Positions 1 through 11,328 of a stretch of DNA of 64,000 nt are shown one piece after another. The stretch covers positions 434,001-498,000 of the forward strand of contig JAVHKY010000040.1 in NCBI GenBank assembly GCA_035079385.1, read 5' to 3'. Under the pieces are notes generated by a model. That model was given only the letters and a program-made list of their open reading frames with translations. It searched no databases and was not told where the DNA came from. Both the position numbers and the translations under genes were made by a program. This stretch comes from Aspidiotus rigidus (lineage: Eukaryota; Arthropoda; Insecta; Hemiptera; Diaspididae). Each line of letters starts with the position of its first letter. Within the stretch, counting starts at the first letter, position 1.

Positions 1-1602
1 TCACGCGCGTTGTTAGCGATCCTGGCGGATGCCCGTTTCAAATTAAATAGCGTCATACCTTATTGTTGGCATAATTACGTATACATGATCGGGGTATCGT
101 GTATGTTCAACGTATCGTAAGCCACGTGTGAACGTAAATTTATCGCGTTTTGTCTTATCAAACATCGCGATGTTTGGTGCGGTACAAGGTGCGAAGAACT
201 AATCACGCATACAGGCACTGGAAGATCACGATTGCACAACGTTTTAATTATGTACTACTCGCTTTATAGGGTATCATGTATCTACGTATTTTATTATCAA
301 CTTTTCACGATCATGAAGATTAGACCCCATACTGGGCCAATTGAAGAACGATTCCTTTACGAGTAGGTACGATACGCGACGAGCAAGTGGCGCGGTAATC
401 AGAACACGCGACACCGTTAGTCGGGTTGTAAAGTTGTGGTAGCACAGGGCGCACGACGACGACTTCGCCCGAGGCATTCGGCAGCACAATTTGGAGAGGC
501 ACCATCGCAAATCGATAATTTTAGCCGCGTATTCCGCTCAACAAATTATATTCAATTACAATGCGACGCGACTTACCAAACCATCTCACAACCTCGTCGC
601 ATCTTCCATTGCTTGAGTATAAAGTCGCGCTCATGGTCATAATATTATAAACGTAAGGATGATACTGTACTCATGTACGTGTGTACTCTCTATAGGAAAT
701 ATTGTAGGAAACCATCAAAATGGACTGTCGTGAGGAACTAATGAGAGACAAGAAAATAAAGGTCTTCTAGATAATGAATGGTGAAAACCTGCGGACTTGT
801 AAAAACTGTTTGCAATGAATGTTTCGTAGACAGAATATAGCGTGAAGTAAAGTTACCAAATATTACCGTAATATAATTTCAAAACGAGTACCAGATTACC
901 AATACGCCATGTCATTTTTTGGCGGATATGGATCCGAATACGATTAAGTTACGAATAAAATAGAGTGACAAAAACAACGCTGCAGCGCAGTGATCATATA
1001 TTTAAAAATTGGGTTCGTAGGTACAGCACAAGTCCTACAATTATAGGATACAGTACAACCGACACAGTGTATTCATATTGTACGTGTACGACAATATACC
1101 GAATCTTCCAAGTATAATGGTACATACGTACTGTAGTGCCATCTCAAAGTTTGTAGACCTGTCCCTATGGATACTCTTACCTCACCCCGTCACATCTGAC
1201 CACCGTTGCCTCCATTCTGCTCTTCATCGACATCGGTATCGGCATCGTCTCTTTCAGTACGGTACATTAGATAGGTACTGTAACGAGTAAAAGTGTAACT
1301 GAGTGTATGGCCAACACTGTGGTATACTCTACAGTTTCTTTCATTCGCCGACTATTTACGCGGAGATAACAATAATATAAACAAGTTGTTTTGTTGTCCG
1401 AACAAGTGCTTCTAACTCGACGAACAATAGCGTAAATAACAACGCCTCATCTCATGGTAAGCGGTACGATTCTTTTTGATTTTCCGCGCGCCGGCCGGCC
1501 ACGGGAAGGTTAGAAATTTATGCGTCAACACTTCGAGAGTATCTGTCGAACTCATAGCGAGAATACGCATACGCCAGTTTACTAAGTTAGGAAGTGGGTT
1601 AC

Positions 1603-1633
<31 letters not shown>

Positions 1634-1800
1634 AAAAAAAGAGAGTACAACAAAACAGGACGCAATAAAAAATAAAGTAAAATAAAAGTAAAACAAAAGA
1701 GCATACGAGTGGTGTTTAATGCTGTATCTACTCCTAACTACAGTACTGTTGAGTATACTTTAGTTCCTTTTTTTATGTCAGGAAAAAAAAGAGAGAGTGT
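1..1800. other. Unassigned A+T-rich DNA
   Basis: I see no gene here. Open frames are short (under 95 codons) and overlap on both strands without recognisable domains. The only clear structure is the poly(A) tract near 1602. Confidence 0.5.
1602..1631 (+). repeat. Poly(A) tract
   Basis: An uninterrupted A run of about 29 is followed by an A-rich tail with G interruptions. It could be a retroposed tail, but no element body is recognisable upstream. Confidence 0.8.
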
Positions 1801-1808
1801 GAAAAAAT

Positions 1809-3485
1809 GCTTACGCAGCTGCGTAAGCTAACTTTTTACCACTGTCTGCAACTTTGCGCTTAAACCTTATCTTCAGCACTCCAACTTATTCTATAAAAAT
1901 CATTCTTTCAATAAGACTCCCACACCCTCACCATCTCTCTCCCCTCTAATTCATTCTTGATCATTCCTGATTTTCTAATATCATTCAATGTTATTTCCAG
2001 CCGCTCTCCTCTTTCTCCCTTCATAAATTGTGTTCACGCTCTCATCGCTACCTTCTCTGCCAATTCTATTTTGATATTCTTCATCTAGGTACCTGACCAC
2101 AAGAGCATCTCAAAAAATGAAAAAATCGACGAAGCAGCCAAACAGGAATCCAATCACTTATTAGCGAGCTCTCCAAACACATTAACAAATACATTATCCA
2201 TGCCTGGTACCTCATTGGTCTAACTCCAAATCTCATCCAAACAAGCTATTCCAAATTACAAATATTTCCTCGAATCAACTCACTCGCAGAGAAGAAATAA
2301 TCATCACTAGCCTCAGAATCAGTCACTCTAGACTCACACACACACCACACACCCATCTCATCGCTCATCTTATACTTCTTTCATGCTCTCATTGTGATCC
2401 TGACACAGCGTCTCCTGCCTTACCCCAAATCATTCAATATATTTTTTCCTGCTCCAAATTAGCCTCACTCTCCAACTCCTGACTCAACTCTCACAATCAC
2501 ATAGAAGAATTATCAGACGACTCTTTTAAAATGAAAAAGGCCAACTTCACAACAGTGAACAAAGATATTCCCCAATTCATACTCGCTGATGCAATTTGCG
2601 CGACGTTGATAAATTTTTTCACGTAGACCTTTGATTTACATATCAACATATTTCAACTCTACTTTCATCTAATTTTTTGATTTATTGTTAATTTGAGAAG
2701 GACTGTTGTGTTGAAAACGTTCACTGTACTTGTGAATTTGTGAATTATAATTGTGACTTCTCCTATGATTTTTTTGTTTTGTCATTTGACTCTCCATCTG
2801 TTCTCAACATCTTTCTATTCCTCTAAGAATCAAATTTCTTCTCCCGCATCTAAACTCAATAACACCACCAAGCTCATTTCTCTAATAATAGGCTTTTAGT
2901 CCTCTTTCATTGAAAAAAATTTAACAAAAAATAGAAAAGAAAAAAGGTTATACACGAAAGATTGCTGCTCTAATACTACACTAACACGCAGCAGTCATTC
3001 ATGACAAACTCAATCCAAACGAGCGTATTCTTACGTGTGTGAACAGGTAATTCAAAAAATGAATAAAACTGCCACGCTACAATTATACTGACAATCGATG
3101 TAATCAAAGCCTACCCTTCACTCTGACGTAAGCAACTTCCTAAAGTGTAATACTATAAAATATTGGTAGCCTGAGTATGTGCAAATTTCCTCAAATTAAT
3201 TCACGCTGCAATTTGAGATTCTCAAGGAGCAGTCATTGTATCGGTACCAAATTTTCACATTCACATTTTTGAATATGCAAATTACAATATAATCAACATT
3301 TAGAAAAAATACAATAAACGCTAATGGAGTTGTATAAGTCGGAAATTTTTTTTTCAATTGAGTGTATCTCGAGAACTACTCATCCGATCGTCAAACAAAT
3401 TGCAGATGCACAATTTTAGATGAGCAAATTTCAAGAAAATACATCCGGTAGTCTCAGAAGAGAAGCGCGGACAAATTTTATTCCA
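1809..3485 (+). repeat. Dispersed mosaic repeat family A, long copy
   Basis: The copy opens with a perfect 20-bp palindrome at 1809-1828. It ends with a module at about 3350-3480 containing 'gagaactactcatccgat', 'attgcagatgcac', 'aatacatccggtagt' and 'gcggacaaa'. The same end module recurs near 60525-60640 (same strand) and, inverted, near 32745-32850 and 46390-46540. The stretch 2100-2200 also resembles 59800-59900. No coding capacity is visible. It is cut at 3492 by the start of a TIR transposon. Confidence 0.65.
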
Positions 3486-3782
3486 TTTATATATAATCTG
3501 CCCGAGCTCTGTTAGGCAGTTTGTGAAATGTACTTTACACAGTTCAATTAGTCTAACTTTCTTCCGGCTCATTGCAAAGAGACTAAGTGTATGCAGGCAG
3601 TTTGAAAAAGAGAACGATATACAAATTATTATGATCGAAGAAGTGTTTCTTGAGTTAAAAATATCAAAAGGTTCTAAACTAAAATATTATGTACAATGTT
3701 ATGTACTGTATTATAGGGAGACTAGAAAAGAATATAAAAAAAAAAAAAAAAAATAGTAAAGGGAGGTACACGGACGTAAACC

Positions 3783-4085
3783 ACTTTATTCTTTATTTCT
3801 GCACGGACTACTTTTGTGGCATCTCGAGTTGCACAGTACTTGAGCTTTGAAGCAAGCACATCTCTTCGTGCTGCATTGCACTTTTGAAGTACCGCAGTTG
3901 CAGCTCGCGTATTCCTGTCCGCCAAATTTCGACTCCATGGAAACTGCTTCGCGTAGAGAAATCACTTTGTCTGGCACATCACCTTGGAATGTCGCGCCAG
4001 AAATACCGAAGTTGTTATGGGAGTACCAGTTTTTCAAAACTCCATTTTTCGTGCCAACCTGGTATACATTATTTTCAATTTTCAA
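3783..4085 (-). pseudogene. C-terminal fragment of a KRBA2-like integrase-type transposase (Cys-rich tail)
   Basis: The minus-strand frame encodes about 99 residues with 'GVLKNWYSHNNF' near residue 15, 'VISLREAVSMESKFGG' near 42, and then a cysteine cluster: CNCGTSKVQCSTKRCACFK followed by CNSRCHKSSPC and a stop. The series 'SLREA...GGQ...CNC...CxCFK...CNSRCH' is the C-terminal signature of the integrase-domain proteins often annotated in insects as KRAB-A domain-containing protein 2-like. These descend from integrase-type transposable elements. The catalytic integrase core would lie upstream (above 4085) but is not seen, so this is a truncated relic. The Cys cluster itself looks intact and probably bound zinc. 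It sits antisense to the neighbouring MULE fragment inside the long-TIR element, so it may be the tail of that element's own transposase or cargo. The family call is from memory of the motif. Confidence 0.6.
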
Positions 4086-4443
4086 AATTCTTCGTATTAT
4101 ACTCCGTCATTCGTTAGTTAAATAACTCCTGTTCGTAAGAAAATACTTCGTTAGTACTAACCTAAGCTTATGAGGAGGAGGAGGATGTAAACTAATGTAG
4201 CTTTATTGCACTAATTTCGTCAGCGGAAAAGTCGTCTTCTATATCATTTTCCATTGTATAGTTCAAACAAAATAATTACACTGAAATGATGTACCGCGCT
4301 TGAATATCAGTGAGTACGTACTGCAATACATTGTACAGTTTAATATGCCGATTCATTTTTCACGGATAGCGTTCAAGCTTAGACGTGCTGCAAACCGGTG
4401 ATAAGGATGAATTCATAACTTACTGTAGAACAGTCTTACTACC

Positions 4444-5187
4444 GGGGTCCGGTCATTTCGGCGCGGACGATTCGACGCGGCCACTTCGACGCAAGCACAA
4501 CTTGGCGCCGGTTGAATTTGACAAGCTGGAACTAGTTCGTCAGGGGCAAATTATTTATTGGGACTACATTAGCACGGACCTGGAGGAGTTGTTAGATTAC
4601 TTTGGGGATAGATATGTGGGACGCCTACGAGCTAAAGGTCGTAGGGTTTAGCCACATTTTAAGAAAGACTGGTGGATTGTGTATATGCTCGTACTCTGAA
4701 TAATGATCCACGCACAAATAATAACGTTGAAAGTGGTAACCTTCGACTGCAAAATGAGATCTCACTCGACCATCCCACGTTATGGACGCTTGTGGATAAG
4801 TCACGGCGCTTTCAGAAAGGTCGAGACTTGGCTTATATAAAGGCGGAACTTGGCTCATCCCAACCTAAAAAAAAGCCCCAGTAAGAAACCCGTGATGCGC
4901 GACTGCGTACTATTGTTCGCGATTACTACAACAGAAGTAGTACAGAATACTTACGCGCTGTTGCTCATACCGTGTACTCTTGGATTGGTTTTTGCGGTAA
5001 ATTTTACCTTATATTTTTTTTTTTTTTGTTTAAATTGGGTAGATTAAAAAAACAATGGCATAATGCGCCAAAATGAGGTTTTCGAACACGGTGTCGAAAT
5101 AATCCTTGCGCCGAATTGCACCCTGCGCCATGTCCCTCGCGCCGAACTGATCGCGGCGAATCGGCGACGCCAAAATGAACTAGACCC
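4444..5187 (+). mobile_element. Nested MULE-type element remnant with inverted ends and 9-bp target duplication
   Basis: The left end (4444-4512) has 'ggggtccggtcatttcggc' and repeated 'acttcgacgc'-type motifs. The right end (5057-5187) carries the inverse: 'gcgccaaaatga', 'gcgccgaa' and a terminal 'aactagaccc'. The flanks are CTTACTACC (4435-4443) and TTTACTACT (5188-5196), which match at 7 of 9 positions. That is the 8-11-bp target duplication expected of Mutator-like elements. It is inserted within the larger long-TIR transposon. Confidence 0.65.
4520..5000 (+). pseudogene. MULE transposase C-terminal fragment, frameshifted
   Basis: Two consecutive plus-strand frames give the end of the FLYWCH/MULE-type transposase common in insects. 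The first (to 4651) reads 'DLEELLDYFGDRYVGRLRA', matching the usual LLDYFEDTYIGR region. After a stop and frame change, 4672-4882 reads 'VYARTLNNDPRTNNNVES', then 'DHPTLWTLVDKSRR' and 'ELGSSQPKKKPQ', matching the family's 'RTNNxVEGWH...HPxxWxxI...PKKK' tail. Past the stop at 4882 the same frame continues with 'RLRTIVRDYYNR' and 'YLRAVAHTV', also family-typical, so that stop is a mutation. The catalytic DDE core and zinc finger are absent. The element is dead. Confidence 0.75.
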
Positions 5188-5373
5188 TTTACTACTGTAC
5201 TAATATTTTTAACTGAGAAAATTATTCTCCGATCATAATAGTTTGTGCATCGTTCTCTTTTTGAATCTACTAGCGTACACTTAGTCTCTCTGCAATGAGC
5301 CGGAAGAAAGTTAGGCTAATTGAACTGTGTAAAGTACATCACAAACTGCCTAACAGAGCTCGGGCAGATTATA

Positions 5374-6260
5374 ATCTGGCTAAAATAAATCAGGCGGACT
5401 GGACAATTTTCAATCATTTTTTAATACTGCCGGCAGTTTACATTCAGCCTAAGGCAGATTGTAAACGGCGGAATTTCCCAAATCGCTTACGACATACATA
5501 TATAGGCTACGTCACAAGTCAAAATATTTTCATGGTCCCTCCGATTATATAATATGGCTTAAAAGTCTAAATTTTTCAAGTCCAACTTCTTTATCAGGGT
5601 AGGTAGGTAAGTTTTTACCGGACGACACATGGTGAGACATCTGATAGTTGTTACAGTAATTATTGATTTGACACGGGTACGAAAACCAAATCTTTGAAAT
5701 AGGGAGTCTTACAAAATTGACAGAGTGACGAATATTTCCCGCTGTAAAATGAGGGCAAACAATTGTAGCGGTTTTCGGGTCATATTTCCTATCTCTCGAT
5801 GAAGCTAACAGTCGAAAGAGAAACGATTTTGTGTTCGGTAGATTGGAAGAATGTGTACCCGATCACAGAAATGCTGAAAGTGCTTGTCCCCATTCTTTAG
5901 TAAGAGTTAGTCCCTCTACCTTACCTATTTAACAAATTTTGAGAAGCTCTGCGTATTTAAAATTTCTTCTTCGACATCGGTATTACCTTCATTGGATTAC
6001 ATGTCTCTTATCATTTGTGCAGCGCTTTTTGTCTAATATTCAAAGTTTACGAAGGTGGCTACTTGCGCATCTTTGTAGGTCGGTTTGTCGAAAAGAATCA
6101 ACTTGAACGAGGAGAACGAGTCGTTTGTAATCGAAAAGAACTTGCTTCCTAATCCGTTAGCTGCTCGAAGTGGTCACATTAGGCGAAAGAACGTGTAACA
6201 TGAACATTATTATGACTAAGCTTCAGAGTTTTCGCAAGTATTTATCGTTCTAAAATTAGT
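5374..6260. other. Unassigned DNA upstream of a Penelope-like remnant
   Basis: No clear domain is seen. The stretch may include decayed reverse-transcriptase sequence of the PLE whose endonuclease follows, but I could not recognise any RT motif. Confidence 0.35.
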
Positions 6261-6460
6261 CTACAATATTCCTTGTACTGAATTCTATGAAATATAATTA
6301 CATTGGCGAGACAAAGCAATAGTTAGATGTGAGAGTAAGGCAACATAAGAGGGTTGTGAGGGATGTTACTAACAATCTTGAGAATACTGCTCTTAGTTAG
6401 CATACCTCAAACACAGGTCATGGTTTCGATTTCGATCCATTTTAGGTTACGAAAAAAACG
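6261..6460 (+). pseudogene. Penelope-like element GIY-YIG endonuclease remnant
   Basis: Conceptual translation with one frame change and several stops gives 'YNIPCTEFYE', then 'NYIGETK', 'LDVRVRQHKRVVRD', 'NNLENTAL' and 'TGHGFDFDPF'. These match in order the C-terminal GIY-YIG nuclease of Penelope-like retroelements, where a short Cys-containing strand precedes 'YIGeT', 'L..R..QHkr' and a downstream 'TGH.fdf' segment. The nuclease normally nicks target DNA for integration. At least three in-frame stops and a shift make it non-functional. About 190 bp downstream lies a hairpin/GAAACGTCGG motif that fits the 3' region of such elements. The reverse-transcriptase part is not recognisable upstream. 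Confidence 0.7.
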
Positions 6461-6632
6461 ATAAAAGTTGGAGGCTGTTAAAATTAAAACTTGTGAAAAC
6501 GCCGTGAATTTTAAAACTGACTCCTACTATATGAACAGCATGTTTCACCCTGTACTTTTAGTTTAGTCATGTCTTGATATTTCACTGTCTTTGGCCTCCT
6601 GTTTTTGTACATTTGTTTTCAGTTTTGTTCTT

Positions 6633-6670
6633 ACCCTTGATAAAGGGAAGTTTTTCCGAAACGTCGGGCA
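6633..6670 (+). other. Hairpin-GAAACGTCGG motif (PLE tail-like, hammerhead-resembling)
   Basis: 'ttgataaa' is followed by a GGGAA/TTTCC hairpin and then CGAAACGTCGG. The layout (TGA-x-A, hairpin, GAAAC) resembles the conserved core of hammerhead ribozymes and the tails of Penelope-like elements. The same arrangement recurs at 30021-30060, 32359-32401, 39739-39777 and 52064-52110. Confidence 0.5.
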
Positions 6671-6679
6671 TTACTATAT

Positions 6680-9600
6680 TTTCTTGCATTAAACCATTTT
6701 TAAAGGCACTACCGAACACTATCTTCTTTATTCTTAAAATCCGTCAAGAACATTTCCGACTTTTCTCTTCACGAAAAAAGAAATCGAAATGGAAAAATCT
6801 CCAAGAATAGACTCTTGAAGATATTAACATAAATTTTTCAATGTCGTAACAAATTCAAATGATAAAAGTTTTAGCTTAAGACCATGAGCGAAGGACTTAG
6901 TTTCCTTTGTTCCACTTTTTTTCTGAATCAAGCCTAAATATTGTAATACCTCCTCACAACGAATATCTAAAATAGTACAAAAACCACACTTACGGTTCCA
7001 TCTAGTTGTTAGCACGCGCCTCAGTCGTCGTCCCTCAAAAAATTCTTTTGACGAGTTTTGCTTCAACCTCCATTCAATCAGTCAACAAGTAACCCATAAA
7101 GAAATTACTTATCAAATCACAATTTTCGATGTAAGTCTCTGTAACTAAATTAAATCCATACATATATTGCTTGAGGGCATTCTTTCTGTATTAAATTTTT
7201 CATCCCTCTAGTCGCCCCTCGTATTTACCTGCACTGTTGTAGCTCTGAGCCACAATTTTATTAACATCTAAAATATTTACTTGAGTAAGCTATGGTGCGG
7301 CGATATAACTTTTTTTCCAAAGTTTTTGCCGATGTAAAAATACCAACCAATCGTTCTACAGAAATAGACAAGGAGGAAGCGGAGAAAAATTCTCCAAACC
7401 CTTCGATATAACTGACAAGTACAACAGTTGATTCCATTTTACTGGAATTTTGAGTCCGGTCAGCAATTAATAGAAATATTCGGCTTACCTGCTTCCAGTA
7501 GAACAAGAAATGCGAGAAAAGGTTTCAGATTTTTCATTTTAGAAAATAGATAATCAAGGAATCGTTTCGAGGGAGGCATTCCTCAGTGATTTAGGGGGGG
7601 GGGTCACGGTACTCCTGGGTTCCCTGTTAAAATTGGATTAGGTGCGCGTCGATTGTTCTTTCTCGCGAATCTAAACTTTTACCTGGCCAATACAGTGGCT
7701 GCGTTCACAGTTAGTCCGAGATTATAGTTTGAACTGTATTAATAATGGACATCTCTTCCTCAAACCAATACGTCAAAAATGTCTGGATATGATGACGAGG
7801 TCTGATTGAATGTCGTCGTTTTTTGCCATTTCCTCTTTCTTCTTTTCTTCGAAATTGAGAAAAGAAGATACTGTTCGTATTTTAGCCGCATTTTATCTTC
7901 AAAATACATTCAAAACTCTGCCAATACATAAATACGTACGCATATACAAATGTGATAATTATATGGACTAGGAAACTTTCCTGCAGTCAAGAGAAGGAGC
8001 ACAACTCTGCTGCTGAACGTGCAGCGTACATGTTTACGAGTATCTATTTTATCCACGTAAAAATACTGGATAGGTCACTAACAAAATAGGTAAGTGCTTC
8101 AAATTAGGTTGATCTGTTGTTTTCAACGGACGAACTACAACTATATTGTTCACTTTCAGGATGAGAGATCAGGTAGAGTTTTTAAGTTCACGAAAAGATA
8201 ATAATTACATGTCATTTCTGTACAGTATATGGATATGATCTCGCACGTTGTCCTTCTTGAGACAGAATTGAAATTGATTGAATTATGCTCTGCAGAGCAA
8301 TCAAATATATTTGAGTGAATCACAATTTTTCTTAATAAATCAAAACTTGAAGGTTCCGTTCTAAAACCACTTCGACACAGCAATACTCCAGGTACCCTAA
8401 ACAATACGAGTAATACCGGAAACTCTCGTCAATTTCGTGGTCGCAAGCGACTAGCAGTGTGAGATGGAATCAACGTTAGTTGTGAAAGTTGTAACCATGA
8501 ATTTGTGTGCGTTGTTCACTTGTGGTAGTGATGTTCATTGTTTGTCAACCCGAACAACCCGAAATTTGCTCAGCCCACGCCACTGGATGCGCTGCAAAGC
8601 ACTCAATATATTTAGATAGGAGCAGATAGAAGTTACTGGTATTATCGTTCAGAATAAGTATTTGTATACTCCTTCCAACTTTTGAAAGTATGATAATATC
8701 TCTTCGAAGCCAGGTCTGATAGAAACTCACCTTATCACTGGAACCAGAATCACTGTGCTTTAGAAATAAAATTTTTTTTTTAAATAACCAAATACATACT
8801 TAATTATCGTATAGTCTGTAGGTATACGTTATAGAAGGTGGGATTTCTATTTTCATATAATGGGAAACGTATACATACGTCGATAAGAAAGCGAAACTGA
8901 TTTATGAAGATGTATTAATACCTAAGTAATTGTTTTTTTATTAGGTAACGAGAAAGACTCGCGAGCAATAACCTGACGCGTATAGCACTCTCGAGATTTG
9001 TACAAAATGTTATGCTCGTAGTCGTCAAAACCTCAACCTCTCGTGCCATTCGCAAGAGTCGAGTGAATCATAAATTCGTGGTCGAATAGGAAAAATCTTG
9101 ATATTTATACAGAACATTACCGTACCTCTCATCTTTTTTAGCGCATACAATCAACTCCGGTGCACGATCTCAAACTTCAATTTTGCTTCTTTTATTGCCT
9201 CGTGCCCTCTTCATATTGCTATCTCACTCACTATCAAATTCTCGTATAAGTTAAATCAAAGAGGCCCATTCAGTACTGATGCTTCTCTTACTCGTCCTCA
9301 AAGTTCTTTCGCTTTTAGAAATATCTGTTCATTGTTTCGAAGAAAAATTCTGTAGTTCTTCTTTCTCATTAAGATTCCTCTAAAATAAATAGCGAGGGTT
9401 GATAAGATATCTGCATAGCTAAGCATTTTCCAAACACGTCACTCGACGTGTGAATATTCGAACAGTCGACTAATGCGACAAATGCAGAATCGTAAAACTA
9501 TTATACAATTTGCAGGTATCCTCGATTAAGTTTTGAACCACAAAAAATTACTGTTTGGAAAAACTCATTAAAAAATAGAAAGGTTTAGGATTGTAAAATT

Positions 9601-11040
9601 TCAATGTCGTGTATTTTCATTATTCATTTCACGAAGCAGTGGCTTAGGAAAGAGAATGGGGTGGTTATACTGTCAAAAGAGAAACCTTTTGTTCTTTACA
9701 TACGTGCTCAACAGATTTCTCGTTTCACGTCATAGATTCGACATCATTACCCTCTCCTCGAAGATTGCAACCTTCCTATGACAATACGAAGAAATCGAGA
9801 ACAAATGCCTTGACGATCGACAGTTTGAGGAACACTGCACTATATATTGTACCAAAATTGCACATAGATGTTTTCCCTTTTGTTTTCTCATCAGGTAATT
9901 ATAAATAGTATATCATTCTTGCTTAATGTATATTTTGGGTCGAACGTTTGAATTTAGGAAAATTCAGACAAACAAATATATTACACAGTACTACACCTAA
10001 GTTTAACATAATGCCTACGTATCGTCTAAATGTACCTATCAGGTATACACTCCAATAAACTGTGCGCGGTAACTCACGATTTTGACATATTTTAGATACT
10101 TGGCTGGGTGTAGTGCTCGCATAATTGGGACGACGATGAATTTAAAATTGAAAAAACGATAAAGATACTCTCATCGGAATTCTTCATTTTGCCGCAGTTT
10201 TTAGACTACGGATGTATTACGTATATTTTCATAAAAGGTGGTGTTCCGCTATTAAAAGAAGAGTCTTTGAAGTTTCTAACGCGAAACCGGTTTTATTTTT
10301 CGATCCACAGGTATCGGTAAGTCTATTCTCGTATTTATAGTCCAGATTATTTTCTTAGGCGAGCAAATTATAAACTGTACCGTCTATAGGAAGGCGAGGG
10401 CGTTGGTGATGACCACAATTGGAACGCTGCATACGTAAAATATGAATTCATTAATTTTATAAAGGGTGAAAACTGGTTCGAGGGAGATGACGTGACGCGA
10501 GAATTTTAGAATCTTCAGGTAATGATAAATAACTACGGGTACTCGATATGATACTGCTGCGTTCATTTCTTCATTTTTCGTTGTTGTTTGGTTCTCCTGG
10601 TGTTTTTTTTATTTAAAAACGTGCACGACTTCAAACTAGGCCAGTCGACGACTCGTAAAATACTGTCTTGAGATGAGCAGGAATGAAATTAAAATCGTGC
10701 AAAAAAGTTCGGATGAAAAAATGTTCACTAAGTGTATTTGACATGTGTGTATTTTTCTTCTAATCTGATTGAAAATACAGGAATATTACTCATTTTTACA
10801 ATTCCATATAATAAATTATCTGGTATAAAAATATCGTAGAAAAAATATTGAGCGCATTTAATCTCACGTAAACTGATGAATCAGAATGGAGACCGACGAG
10901 CCGAATTTCGACGGTGAGAAAAGGTGTACCGGTTTTTCAAAATTTTCAAACGTTACTCAAGATTCTTTGAATTTATTTGAACTCATTTACGGCCAAAAAC
11001 CTTTTTTCTAACAATTTTCGCCTCTGCATTTCATCTTATG
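6680..11040. other. Unassigned DNA
   Basis: No gene is supportable. Frames are short, stop-rich and unlike any family I know. A short relic at 7605-7628 carries the 'ggttccctgttaaaa' terminus shared with the 45-bp minisatellite element family. Confidence 0.5.
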
Positions 11041-11328
11041 CTTTAAAACAGCGGTGCTCAACCTACGGCCCGCGAACCCGTCACAAGAAATAAAAAAATA
11101 AGGAGAAAAGGAAAGAAAGGGGGAAAATAAAAATGGCAAGAAACTTGATGATTAAGAAGTGAACAATATTTGTAACTTTTTAATGGGTACGGGATATGAA
11201 ATTATGTGCCTTCTTTTCCATATTTTTGCTGATCTGATAATTATCTATTCAAAAATAATTAACATTTTACTTTCAACTCATTCTATGTGGCCCCATGTCC
11301 AAAAAGGTTGAGCACCGCTGCTTTAAAA
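11041..11328. mobile_element. hAT-type MITE with 8-bp target duplication
   Basis: Perfect 16-bp inverted ends (CAGCGGTGCTCAACCT at 11049-11064; its complement at 11305-11320) enclose 272 bp. They are flanked by identical 8-bp duplications CTTTAAAA (11041-11048 and 11321-11328). The CAG-GTGCTCAACC end sequence and 8-bp duplication are diagnostic of the hAT superfamily. The interior is non-coding. A similar but decayed end, with 'agcgttcaacctc' and 'gggcca', is at about 56968-57000. Confidence 0.95.

Larger units (their letters stand above)
3492..5373. mobile_element. DNA transposon with long (~175 bp) terminal inverted repeats
   Basis: The left arm (about 3492-3666) and right arm (about 5206-5373) are inverted copies of each other at roughly 85-90% identity by eye. 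Both carry 'taatctgcccgagctctg', 'ttaggcagtttgtga', 'ctttcttccggctcattg' and 'agagactaagtgta'. The 1.9-kb interior holds an antisense Cys-rich integrase tail (3783-4085) and a nested MULE remnant (4444-5187). Outer target duplications are not clear, so the ends are good to about 10 bp. Long TIRs are seen in MULE, Foldback and some piggyBac-type elements. The superfamily of the outer element is unresolved. Confidence 0.8.

Noticed and set aside
470..500. 'ttcggcagcacaattt', reminiscent of the U6 snRNA 5' end
   Set aside because: The rest of U6 (ACAGAGA box, 3' stem) is absent.
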